A stretch of DNA of 64,000 bases from Spirogloea muscicola (taxonomy: Eukaryota; Streptophyta; Zygnematophyceae; Spirogloeales; Spirogloeaceae). The notes beneath the pieces were generated by a model that was given only the letters and a program-made list of their open reading frames with translations, was not told the DNA's origin and did no database searches. Positions 1-9,915 of this stretch are shown one piece after another. Where the stretch lies: contig WELB01000116.1 of assembly GCA_009602725.1 (NCBI GenBank), forward strand, positions 360,844-424,843, in the 5' to 3' direction. The position numbers and the translations under genes were made by a program. Numbering within the stretch: the stretch's first letter is position 1; every line of letters starts with the position of its first letter.

Positions 1-76
<76 letters not shown>
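1..76. repeat. Poly-T run at window edge
   Basis: An unbroken run of T fills the first 76 bases. It is followed directly by a retrotransposon tail. It may be a poly-A tail read on the other strand or a gap-filling artefact; a second run of 121 T next to an N gap at 47786-47906 makes the artefact reading plausible. Confidence 0.9.
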
Positions 77-760
77 CTCCTTGCACACTGTTTCTCTGAC
101 CTGCGGCCGCTCAGCAGGGGGCATGGAGCACCCGGTGCCAACTCGAGCCACCGTGTGCTACAGCGCTTTTCTGGCCCCATCGGACTCTCGTCATTCCCCT
201 TGCTGGGCTGGCCCCTGCAGCCATCGCCCTCTACTGGAAGACTTGTTTCCACCACAGGATGCCTCTCAACGCCACTGCCTTACGTTGTCCATTCCTTTGG
301 GCTGGCCTCTCACAGCCACCAGTCGGGCCGCGCCTTCTATTTCTCTTGCGTCGGAAGAGCTGTTTCCCTTCCGGGCTGGCCTCCCCCAGTCACTGCCACA
401 CACTGGCAGTGACAGCTGTGAGGCAATGGCTGTGGGAAGCCAGCCCGAGGGAGTGGCAAAGGTGTTCCTGCTTCTCACGCTGGAGGAGGTGTTCCTTCCT
501 CCCGAGCAAGCTGGCTGTGGAGCGGCAAAGATGGACCACCTCCTCAAAAGTCGAAAGTAAGGGCATGGCCGTTCCAAGATAGGTGGGGCGAGGGCTGTGG
601 AGAGCCAGCCCGCAAATGACGAGGGCACGGTACGCACAAAAGGAGAGGGATACCCAACAGTGTACTGGCCAGTGCACTGTTTGTGAGATGAGCATAGCAG
701 AACTCTCGAGAGGGGCTAAGGTCACAGAACGATAACACGACAGAAGTCCCAACACGAGCA
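77..760 (+). repeat. Cluster of LINE 3' tails
   Basis: The stretch from about 84 to 120 encodes a degraded end of the LINE C-terminus (S-D-L-R-P-L-S-R-G), the signature that closes the LINE ORFs elsewhere in the window. It is followed by repeated hairpin units of the form GGGCTGGC...CAGCC at about 205-230, 298-320 and 372-400, each with phrases such as cagccatcgcc and ttgtccattc that recur in the other repeat blocks. No host gene is recognisable; the open frames here are short and overlap on both strands, as expected of GC-rich repeat DNA. Confidence 0.7.
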
Positions 761-1777
761 ATTACATGTCCGCCAGACTATCTGGGGCACCAGCGCACCA
801 CCCCGCTCGTCAGTGGCCTGGCTTGGTGCGCGCCCAGCACTCTGATGCATGGCTAGAGCCTGGTTGCTATCCATGCCTCACAGCCCAAGCTGAACGAGTG
901 ATCCTCCTCCATTCTGCTTTGGGCTGGCCTTTCAATGCACCCGCCGGCACGCATGGCACGCACGGCTGATTGCGGGATGGTGAGGACAGCGGGAACGTCA
1001 GGCCCCGTCCTGTGGCATGCATCGTTGTGATCGGTCCTGCTGGCCTGCGCATGCACCCAGTAAAGCTGGCACTCTGCAGGGCCCCATGCTGCTGCAACAT
1101 GGTCCCCAGCTCTGTGATCATCTGCTGAGCCCCCGGCACAAAGGCTGCCCCAAGGACGGTGCCAATGGGGATTGGCCAGACAATCTGCTGCCAACTTGTC
1201 AACACCCATGCCCCACTGAGATTGACATGACTACACTCAAATTTCGCGTGCTATGTGTACATTCCCCATTGAGGGACGGCAGAAAACGAGGGGGTTAGAA
1301 TGTTGAGCAGCCAAGGAGCAAGTGGGCAAGCAACGCTGCAGGGCAACTGAGGACCCTCGCACATGGTGGTGCTGGCAAGGCCATGCTAGCATGTACTCTA
1401 CTGCCATGCTCTTCACAGCCACCCACCATTGTCATGACCAGCACAGCTTAGCCTCTTGGTCGGCAAGCATGGACCTGCATGAGGCTCGCCTACGCGTCAC
1501 ACCGCTTAAGCAAGCTGCTTCATGCATAAGTCTCAGCCTCCTGCCTACTTGGCAAGCGCCAACTCCTGGCACTTTGCTTGCTGGTGTGTGCGAGAAGCTG
1601 GCTACCCTGGCGGGCATGACAGGCTGCACCAACAATGGCCATCGGTATTGGCAGCTGCTCCAACCTGCCCATGGCTCAGGACCTTGCGCACTTCCTTGGT
1701 GATACTGTCATACAAATTTCTGTTGGTCTGGCCCTTTGACTGCTGCTGTCTATACAGATACGATCTGTGGAGAAGCC
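761..1777 (-). other. 3' flank of TRB gene, possible unrecognised exons
   Basis: No gene can be assigned. Two minus-strand stretches have plausible coding character: about 1665-1730 (reads QTNRNLYDSITKEVRKVL) and about 1075-1203 (reads WQQIVWPIPIGTVLGAAF and continues to MITELGTMLQQHG). Both could be exons of a small gene downstream of TRB on the same strand, or chance frames in a 3' flank. No family was recognised, so no function is proposed. Confidence 0.25.
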
Positions 1778-4619
1778 TCACACTTGGACTGGCTTGGGAG
1801 TCGCGACTTGCATAGCCATGGAGGGTGCAACAGCAGAGCTGCTGGCTCCTGCTGCTGCCGCTCGCTTTTTCGGAGGCCGAACTGCTGCAGCCGCTGCTTC
1901 TGCTGCAGCCTCTGCAGCTGGTCACAGAAAGCGCAAGTCAATCAGTCGCATGTCACATTCGCCAAGTTCGGTGCAAGCCGACCTCAACAGACTTACTACT
2001 TGCATGAACTATCTCCATCCGCCAACTTGGCGAGGGCATTCAAAAGTGGCACTGTAGAGTAGGAATAAAGCGCCCTCGAGGGCCTCTGTCACTTGATTGA
2101 GCAAGTCGCGCTGAAAGGGACAAAGAGCCCCCCGGCACCATGACCACATGACGTTCTTGTGGACGTTGACAACACTGGTCTGGCTCACGGCACATATCTA
2201 GGAAGCATGAAGCACCCTTTGCGTGGTCAGGTAGCAGGTACTGACCTGCAGCCTCTGCCTCTGCTGCCTCGGCCTCCCGAGCAGCCAGCTCAGCAGCTGC
2301 TGCTGCCTCCTCTGCCTCTGCAACTGCCTGCAAAGATAAAAAATGGCGAGAGCTCTGCTCCCTTGAGAGCATGTGTACCTGACCAACGCGGTCCACTCGT
2401 TCTACAAGCAGAATGTGTAGCGTAATGGACACAGTAGACCTTGATCAAGAGAGAGCAGCGGGTGTAAGTCAGCATTTCAGTAAGAGGAGTCAAAGTAAGA
2501 CAGATCATCTAGCGTCAAACAAATCCATGACAAGGCATGAGATTGCAATGACTGAGGCAAAGTGGGCACCTGGGCAGCCACAAGCGCGGCTTCCTCCACT
2601 GTCCTCAAGCTCGCCTGTGCTACATCCTCCTCCAACCTGGGCACGTCCAAGCTTGCATAGGAAACAGATTAGTTTGATGCCCCCTCATTGCCTACTGCTT
2701 CAGGGCACTGGCACAAAGCAGCAAGGTGTGCACACTGATGCACGGCCTTTCCGCATCATGCTTACACGCAGGAATGGGCACCGTTGGCAACTACGAAGAC
2801 AATACCTACTTCATGGATCATGTATCTTGAACAAGCCATGCTCTTCACTAGGAGGCAGAAAGTGAGCCTGAAGATCTGCAATGTGAGGATGCCCAGCTTG
2901 ACAAAGGCTAAACAGCATGCGGCAGCAACGAAGGTCACAACCTGCTCTTCTTGCTGACATCTTTCTTCACTCTCGCCACGCCATCACCGCCGTGCTGGAC
3001 CACCAGCCTAGACCTGTCAGCATCAAGCCTGGGCTTCTTCAATGCCCTTGATAGGGCATAGTCCTCATGAAGCTTGTAGTTTTGCCGTGCCTGCAAGGAA
3101 GTGAGAGTAGCAGATGTGAACAGTCTCGAAAAGAGACTCCGGATCTACATGGTTCAACATGTCTGCAACAAATCACGTACTCCAACAAACTAGACAAGAC
3201 GCGCTTATGGGGGCTGATCGCCAATGCCATTGAAACCACATGATGCACAACTAGTGTAGTGCAGAGAGGCAGGTGCATTGAGAAGATAGGTACTTTGACT
3301 ACTTTGCCCTCCTCTGTGAGTGCCTTCAAGCCAGACTGCAGCAGCTTTTTGATGTTGTTGGTGGTCGAGACTGGCTTGTTCTCCTGATTTCATCCACCCA
3401 CTATCTGTCTTAGTCTGAGAGTTGCGGTTGACCTTCCATTCGGATCAGTAAGAGTGGCACAACAACAGGGGCACAAGCAAACGGTTGAAGTCCGATGCTC
3501 TTGAAGCAGGAGATCGAAGCAGCAAATGTCTTGCTCACCTCTACCCATTGGACAACGCTAGTGAGGCTGGAACCCTCTGGCTCATCCAGGGCTAGAATAG
3601 CCTCAACCAAGAACTCCGCGTGCCTGTGTACATTGGAACGTCACAGTGTCAAGCAGTGCACAGCGCTATATAAAATTGGCCTCTGACCACTCCTACTGCA
3701 CCAAGTCCAACCTCAGCAGCATCATGGCTTGGAGGCGGCGCTTGAAGACCCGTGGCTTGCAACTTCTGGAGCACCCAACAGCTTGCACAGCGAGTGGCCT
3801 CTGGTCCACAGTGTCAGTGAGCTTATCCTCGAGGGAAACTCCTGACCTGCATCAGCATCCTGATCCCTAACCCTACAATCTGGACGCTGGCTAGAGGGGA
3901 GACGAGCAAGGCAAGGCTATGTACGCTTTGGAGCTGGCACGTGCCAGCGCCTTTCCTTTTACGCGACCTCGGCCCTCACTTTCACCAACTGGCACCTTTT
4001 CTCCTGTGCTCGTCTCAGAGCTTCGAGCTGCAAGCCACAAAGAGCAAAAAGCAGTTGTGTTAAGTACCTGCGGAGGGAACTGAGAGTGACGTCTCGTGAG
4101 CAGACAAGACGCTCTCAGCGTCAGGCTGTTGAGCACAGGGACAGTGGAAGAGGGGGAAGCCGCGAACCACCTCTGCCGTGACTCCGCTCTTCCCTAGAAG
4201 ACTTGGGCAGCGCGAGCCCGGGCGCCACGCACATGTTGCGCCACTTGTCCTGGCCAGCCCCCCAACAAGACAACGAAACCGAGGTACCGGTCCCGCAGGT
4301 AAGCTGCAATTGCCACGTGCGATGCGCAGCTGCAGTGCCCTGCTCGCACGAGGAGCTCCCGTGCCGCACGTCGGCCGCCGAGCGGGAGAGGCGGGAGACG
4401 GGTGCTGGCGTTCCGGGGGCTGGGGCGAGCTGGCTCCGAGCTCGGGCCAGAGAGCGGGGCGGGGTGCACCTTGAGGTCGACGTTGGAGCGCTGGGTGAGG
4501 AAGGGCCCGAGCTTGGCGTCCTTTTGGATGGCGCGCCACTTGCCGGGCCCGTACTTGTCCACGCCCGCCTTGAGCGCCGCCTCCTCCTCCGCCGTCCACT
4601 TCTGCTTCAGCACGCCCAT
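1778..4619 (-). CDS. TRB: TRB/SMH telomere repeat-binding protein (Myb, H1/H5, coiled coil)
   Basis: The single-Myb-histone family binds telomeric TTTAGGG DNA and telo-box promoters in the nucleus. Exon 1 (4619-4470) encodes an N-terminal Myb repeat: [20 protein letters not shown], then [11 protein letters not shown]. Exon 2 (from 4249) continues with [10 protein letters not shown], the family's recognition-helix end. The linker-histone H1/H5 domain is spread over at least three exons: near 3629-3537 ([15 protein letters not shown]), near 3370-3295 ([20 protein letters not shown]) and near 3090-2990 ([20 protein letters not shown]). An Ala/Glu-rich coiled coil lies at about 2655-2568 and 2332-2253 ([14 protein letters not shown]). 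The last exon encodes [12 protein letters not shown] and ends with TGA at 1780-1778. Domain order and the Myb at the very N-terminus fit the plant family exactly. Exons between 4170 and 3630 are uncertain. Introns show GT..AG ends where checked. Confidence 0.88.
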
Positions 4620-4656
4620 GCGGAGCTCAGCCCCGGAGGGAGCCCGGCTTAGGGCT

Positions 4657-4667
4657 AGGGTTTAGGG
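4657..4667 (-). promoter_or_regulatory. Telo-box in TRB 5' leader
   Basis: The minus strand reads CCCTAAACCCT here, inside a 45-base run of degenerate TTTAGGG-like units at 4647-4688. It lies about 40 bases upstream of the TRB start codon. Telo-boxes are short interstitial telomere motifs in plant promoters and are the known target of TRB proteins, which suggests self-regulation. The motif is seen; the regulation is inferred. Confidence 0.7.
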
Positions 4668-4688
4668 CTTGGGCTTGGGGTCTAGGGC

Positions 4689-4965
4689 AAGCGGGCAGTG
4701 GCGAGGCTAGGGCGGAGGGGAGAGGGGCCATGGCGGGCGCGCGGCGCGGGCGGGGCGGGGGGCGCGAGGCCGCGGGCGGACGCNGGCAGAGGACCGGGGG
4801 GCGCACCTTGAGCGGGGGCGGGGTCATGGCGGGCGGCGCGGGCGGAGGGGGAGGGGGTGGGGGCGCGACTGGCTCTGCGGCCCGGCGGCGCGCCCGGCCC
4901 ATGGGCAGACCAGCCCGGGCCCATTGCCTCGGCCCGCCGCCTGGGCCCTCCTCGCCTGCGCTCTC
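4689..4965. promoter_or_regulatory. GC-rich upstream region of TRB with a single-N gap
   Basis: A very G-rich (+ strand) segment lies upstream of the TRB start and holds an unresolved base at 4784. It contains long GGCGGG-type runs and no convincing coding frame. It is probably the promoter and leader of the minus-strand TRB gene. Confidence 0.5.
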
Positions 4966-6350
4966 CCGTGGGTACTCATGTCACCTTAGGCACCTTAGTT
5001 TAGGTCTCTGCATCATGTAGCCCTGTTTAGTTTGCACTCGCCTCTGCTTGAACTGTGTATTGGCTTGAATTGGCCTCCCTTTTCATTTCATGCGCCCCGC
5101 GCGCCTTTCCTCGACACCTCTCGTCACTTTCGCCTGCGACGACGAGCGTCGGCCTGTTTGCAGCGTGCCCAGGCTAATGCTTTGCACCAGAAAGCTGGGC
5201 GAGCTCTAGTTGGTGGCAGAAAGATGAAAGAAGAAAGGGCTTCGAATCTGCCATCTAGTACTCAGGCATCAATTAGCGAATTTTTATGACCCGTGGTTAC
5301 TGAGCAGGTCAATTCGCTGTAGGTTATGTACGTCTTTAGATGTGCTTGTTTTCGTACTTGGCCATTCGGCCTTCGTTTGTTTCGAATACACGAGACTTTT
5401 CTCGCGAGGGCTTGTTGGCCCTCAACAGCCATCGCCCTCTACTTCTTACCCGCTTCCAGGCGCCAACTTTCTCTGACCTGAGGCTGCTTAGCAGGGGTTT
5501 CTGAGTGCTTCTTAGCTGCTTAGTTTCTTCTTGTGCTTGTTTCTCTCCGTGCTTTCCCTGCCCCTTCTCATACTTTGTTCATTCTTTTATGGGCTTTCCC
5601 AGCCCCTATCCTCAATGGGCGAGCCCTTCCTCTACTGGGAGAAAATGGAGAAGAAGAGTCTCTCTTGTTGCCCTCGCTTTCCTTTGCGGCCCTTGGCCTT
5701 GACTTAATTGCAAGAAGCTGTTTCGGCACACGGCAACTCAAGCTGGGAAGGAAACAGCTCCGCCAATGTCAGGCGATGGCTGCGAAAGGCCAGCCCGAAA
5801 GAGAGAAAACTCTTTCAGTAGATGGGGCGATGGCTCTGATGGGCAAGCAAATACAGAAGTACGGAGATGGCTGTGAGAGGCCAGCCCAGAAGGAACGAAC
5901 AGGCCATGGTTAGCTGCTTCGTCTGCTGCTTTATCTGGTAGAGCTTCTTCTTCTCAACCTTCTCGGTCACAGCCATCGCCTTGCTTTGGAGGAGCTGCTT
6001 CTCTTAGGCTGGCCTCTCGCAGCCATCGCCTTGCTTTAGAAGAGCTGTTTCGTCGGACGAGAAGTAGCTCCTCACAGTGAGGTGAAGGCTGCAGAGGGCC
6101 ATCCCACAAAGATTGAGAAGCCCTTAAGAGACGCAAAGCGGATAGCACGCAGGAAAGGCTTCAGCTGCTCTTCCGGACCTCATCCAGGAGGTCGGGAGAA
6201 AACTTTATTCGGAGAAAGTATCCCTACACAAGGGGGCGATGGCTGTGAGTGGCCAGACCGTAAGAAGCATAAGACAAGATCCGAAGGGGCTCGAAAGCGC
6301 AAATCGCAGAGCTACGTAAGCGGCTGCTATAAGTGGCGTTTATAAGAAGA
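4966..6350 (+). repeat. Cluster of LINE 3' tails, several variants and orientations
   Basis: It opens with cccgtgggtac followed by the tail variant that continues tgtcaccttaggcacc (4970-5110); the same variant recurs at 20165-20345 (minus), 23470-23570 and 56575-56725. The part at 5140-5300 returns inverted at 22950-23110. A second tail at about 5467-5500 encodes SDLRLLSRG plus a stop, the closing peptide of the third LINE type. Hairpin units GGGCTGGC/CAGCC in both orientations occupy about 5410-5440, 5590-5640, 5775-5905, 5968-6040 and 6235-6260. No host gene is seen. Confidence 0.75.
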
Positions 6351-6354
6351 CCTG

Positions 6355-6501
6355 AAGACCTGTACTCAGCAGCCGCAAGTCAGAGTAACTTGCAGCCAGA
6401 ATATTGTCATGGCGATATCCAGAAGCAGCAGCCAAAGCGCGGCCTATCTGCAAGTCGGCTTCAAAAGCCCGGGATGCGCTGGAGCGAGACTGAGAGGCGA
6501 T
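6355..6501 (-). mobile_element. C-terminal fragment of a third LINE type (LLSRGY class)
   Basis: The minus strand encodes a stretch containing GRALAAASGY and then AASYSDLRLLS, matching the C-terminus of the LINE-1 and LINE-2 ORFs (GRALAAASG...SSSDFLLLTRGY) but with the LLS ending seen in other tails at about 5480, 37920 and 46640. Upstream sequence (6502-6830) may continue the element but cannot be matched to a known part by eye. Only a 3' remnant remains. Confidence 0.6.
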
Positions 6502-6950
6502 GCGGACCACACTGAGCGAGCGACTCGGTAAGATTGAGGCCGAGCTGCTCACCTGCTGGCTTAGCGTGGGGAAGCGCTCGCCGTGCAAGCTACTGGAGGT
6601 GCTGTACGCTGAAAGGTACGCTGAAAGGCCCCGTGCACGTCGATGCCAGCGCAACAATCTCGTCCAAAAGCAGGTGGGCCACATTCTTGCACCTTCTCTC
6701 CCTCCCCTGCAGCGCTCCCTCGCGTAAGCCTGTATCTGCGTCCTGGTCGTGCTCTGGGGCCGGGCGACTCGTTTCCAGCTGTTACATTTCAAATTTGCGG
6801 TTCCTAACCAGGAACTGTTGAGCAGCCATCGTTGTGGTCAACTTGAGATCATATGAGTACTGTATGTAGTTCAACTCCCTTGGACCTTGCCCTTTTGCTC
6901 AGCCGTCTCTTGCTGCCCTTTCACAGCCATCGCTCCCTATGAAACACTTC

Positions 6951-7104
6951 CCTTCTCTCCCCTTGTCCCCCCCCCGGTGCCTTGGCTGTACCTGCCTTGC
7001 CCCTGCATCCTTGAATTGAGTCGAGTTTTTCCTTCTCTCCTCTTGTTCCCCCGCATTGCCCGGGCTGTACCTGCCTTGCCCCTGCATTTTTGGACTGAAT
7101 CGAG
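6951..7104 (+). repeat. Tandem duplication, unit about 75-80 bp
   Basis: Two adjacent diverged units both start with ccttctctcc, share ggctgtacctgccttgcccc, and end in a gaattgagtcgag-like phrase (6951-7025 and 7031-7104). No coding role is apparent. Confidence 0.75.
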
Positions 7105-7599
7105 TTCGAGAGAAAGATGCTTTCATCTGGACTCCACCTATCGTGAAGTTTACAGTAAGATATTATCTCATGTGATTTGCTGTTATCAGTACGTATACGA
7201 GTAAGTATTTTCCTTATTTCATCTCAAACTGCTCTCAGTCAATGATCCGCAGAGCATAATCTGAAAGACTGCAGCACCCGAGCCCTTGCCGCCAGCTTGC
7301 CCCTCTCGACACCAGCCCCCTTCCCAACCGCAAAGCTCGTCGTGACTTGAACATGTTCGACAGGGTTCCCAAAGGCTGCCAACGTAAGGCAGCACACAGC
7401 TCGAGCGCAGGGTGACTCGTCCCCACAATGGCACCTGACACTGCCATAGTGCGACGGGGATTGGCAGTTCACACTACTCGCGTGAGGCACGATTGCCGCA
7501 CCCTGCCCTTACAACCACACATATACTGCAGGGCTAGCACTGGACACGGCCCTGGCCCCACAATGCTCGGAGGCGTGAGACTGGCCCAAGACTTCCAAG
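7105..7599. other. Intergenic 3' flank of the SAM gene
   Basis: No gene, RNA or repeat family was recognised here. Open frames on the minus strand at 7219-7490 overlap each other and show no family motif. The stretch is probably the 3' untranslated region and spacer downstream of the SAM-domain gene. Confidence 0.4.
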
Positions 7600-9348
7600 T
7601 CAGCGCTTCAGGGCCAGCAGGATCTTCTTGCGCGGGCCCTGCACACAAGTAGAAGGCACTCTTCTGTGTGATGAGCCTGCGTGGTAGCTCATGAAGACGA
7701 CTTGGTCCCCCACACCAGCTGTGCAGCATCACGTCTACTCAAGCGCCAGGAGGTCTCGATGCACAAAGGGACTCGACATGAAGCTCCCCTCCAAAGGCAC
7801 GGGTGACAATGTACTGCACAACGTCTGGCGACCGTAAGCACGAGTGCCACGCCCTTGGGAGACAGGAGTGCACATACTCACCATGGGAATGCCGAGCTCC
7901 TTCAGATCCTGGTCCTGCATCTGCTGCAAAGCGGCCATGTCGACCTGCAGGTGACAGCTCTCGCGGACCACAGTGAGGGGGAGGCTGAGCTCAAGCAGCC
8001 GAGGTAAGTGCTCCTTGAGAGCAGAGCCAAGCCAGCAAGGTCTTGGTGGCAGGGCTGAGTTACACACTATGCATGACTGCGAAGGAGACAGACAAGGAGG
8101 CGCTCAAGGGCGCCGAGCCATCTGGAGCGGACCCCTACCTCCTCAGCTTGAAAGGTGATCAGGTACTTGCTCAGCTCAAGCGACTGCAGCAGGTGCGCAA
8201 TGCTAGACTGCGCGTCCTGCACGGGGCCATGCATGAAATTCCCAGGTCAGCATTAGACAACAGCAAACCTCTGGGAGTGAAACCGTGGGTGGCCAACATG
8301 ACGCCGTTGGCCACGTGCAAGCGGCAGGTGGTGGCCAAATCAGACCTGGCGGGCGCTCACCACAGTCTTCCTTGTGGGGGCCCTTGCAGCTGGTCGTGGC
8401 GGCTCCTGCTCCACTTCCATATCGTCCGCAAGCCTGTGCGCCGCCTCTGCACGTGGCTGCGTCCGAGCTGGCTCTCTCGATCTTCCCGCTGCCGTGCTTG
8501 CTCTCGCGCCCGAGCCAGACTTGACCGTGACCGTCTCTCCGCCTGCCTTCTGCACCACGGACATCAGCCGAGGGGCCGGCCGCGCAGGAGCCGCTGTGCG
8601 CACCACGCTTCCAGACGCCTGGGGGGCTGGGATGGGCCCTGACAGCTTCTCTCGAAGGTCATGCACCTTCTTCGGCCCTCCCCCCATGACAACGGTTACG
8701 CTGGTCCCGGAGCTGCCATCGATGCTCCGTCGGGCCAGTGTGGCCCTCAGGTCGCCGGATGTGCCTGTAGGACGAGCAGTCAAGGAGGCAAGCGGCAGGA
8801 GGAGGCAAGGTGGAGGCAGCGACCAAACACGGATTCCAGCACCTTGTGCAGCAAAGAAGCAAGCCACGTCGCTCTGCTGTCACATGGCAGGAGGCAGCAG
8901 GCTCTGAGCCCGCGGCCATCGCCAGTGGCGTGAGTCTCGTCAGGCGAGGTCTGGTCGTGCAAGAGGATACTCTCGGCCTTCTTGTGCACCTCATACATGT
9001 CATGCTGCCACTTGTCATTGTCCGCGGCGCCCCGCAGCCTGCGGTGCGGGTCACAGCCAGCTAGAGAGCCTCCATGACACCATCCCCGCGGCAAGATGCC
9101 AGCCGGCTGAGCAGGCTGCTCCTCACACTGCCGCTCTAGGGTTTGTTCGACACAGCAGTCAGCGGCTCAGACTGCGAGCCAGCGACCAGCCGAGCCAGGC
9201 GCCCGGCGCACCTCCTGAGCGCCGCGACGGCGGGCGTGGCGGCCTTGGGCTTGAACGTGGCGCCGGCGACGGGCCCAAGGCGGTCGGCGAGGCGGCGGCT
9301 GCCTCCCGAGCGGGCCGCCTGCCGGCCCTCGCCCTGGTCCGAGTACAT
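7600..9348 (-). CDS. SAM-domain protein, plant type
   Basis: Exon 1 starts at an ATG (9348) with MYSDQGEGRQ and RLADRLGP, resembling the start of plant SAM-family proteins (MYADQ...RSVKERLG). The next exon (about 9035) carries NDKWQHDMYEVHKK. A basic, low-complexity middle at 8780-8345 holds DLRATLARRS and VHDLREKLSG. The C-terminal sterile alpha motif domain is split over three exons: about 8205-8137 (LLQSLELSKYLITFQAEE), about 7945-7882 (VDMAALQQMQDQDLKELGIP) and 7638-7600 (GPRKKILLALKR, then TGA). Junctions show AG/GT boundaries, including ATG|GTGAGT at 7881. SAM domains mediate protein or RNA contacts; the role of this plant family is not established. It is transcribed divergently from the UPL6 gene. 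Confidence 0.8.
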
Positions 9349-9915
9349 CCTGGCGGTGCCCGCCGCCGCGCCGATGTCTCCCTCCTCCAAGCTCCTGACG
9401 CCCCTCACTGCCTGCCGCGCCGCAATTGGCGGCACGCCGCTGTCAGAGGCCGGCGCTGGCGCCAGCGCCACCGCTACGGCGGAGGCGGCGGCGGCGGCGG
9501 AGGCGGCGGAGTGGTCCGGGCCGTGCCGAGGTCGCATCGCCGAATGTGCGGGAGGTGGTGGGGGACGTCTCGTCAGCGCAACGTCGGAGCATGGACCGAT
9601 GTGATCTGCACTTTCAAAAGCCCCGGCCCGAGGCGCTGTGGACACTTGGGCCNGCTAAAGGGCTGCGCGGCCGCCTGCTGTGGAGTGCCCGCCGGCGGCG
9701 ACTGGCGAGACATCGTGCTGCCGCACTGCTCGCGCCGCGGCCCCGGCACAGCGGATTGCGGTCGACTGCGCCGCCGGTGCCGCGCCGCGGCTGCCATGCC
9801 CGACCCGTGGCCGCGGCGAGGCTCTCGCACGGCAGCCTCCTCCGCGCCGAGCTCGAGCTCTGCTCTGCTGCTGGAGGCGGGTGGATGAGAGAGGGCGACG
9901 ACGTGTGCCGGCGCC
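9349..9915. promoter_or_regulatory. Shared GC-rich promoter between SAM and UPL6 genes
   Basis: 567 bases separate the two divergent start codons. The stretch is GC-rich, contains a GGCGGC microsatellite-like run near 9480-9510, and has one unresolved base at 9653. Long frames on both strands are low-complexity Ala/Arg/Pro and are not taken as genes. A bidirectional promoter is inferred from layout alone. Confidence 0.55.

Noticed and set aside
4730-5020. Plus-strand frame MAGARRGRGG... upstream of TRB
   Set aside because: Simple Gly/Arg/Ala composition from GC-rich promoter DNA and interrupted by an N; no domain.
8043-8642. Plus-strand open frame of 199 codons with a plausible N-terminal half
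   Set aside because: It overlaps the minus-strand SAM exons, whose reading is supported by a full SAM domain with splice sites; the plus frame has no family match.
9136-9645. Minus-strand frame extending upstream of the SAM start to 9645
   Set aside because: Sequence before the ATG at 9348 is low-complexity Ala/Pro from the GC-rich promoter, and the family starts at MY-D-Q.
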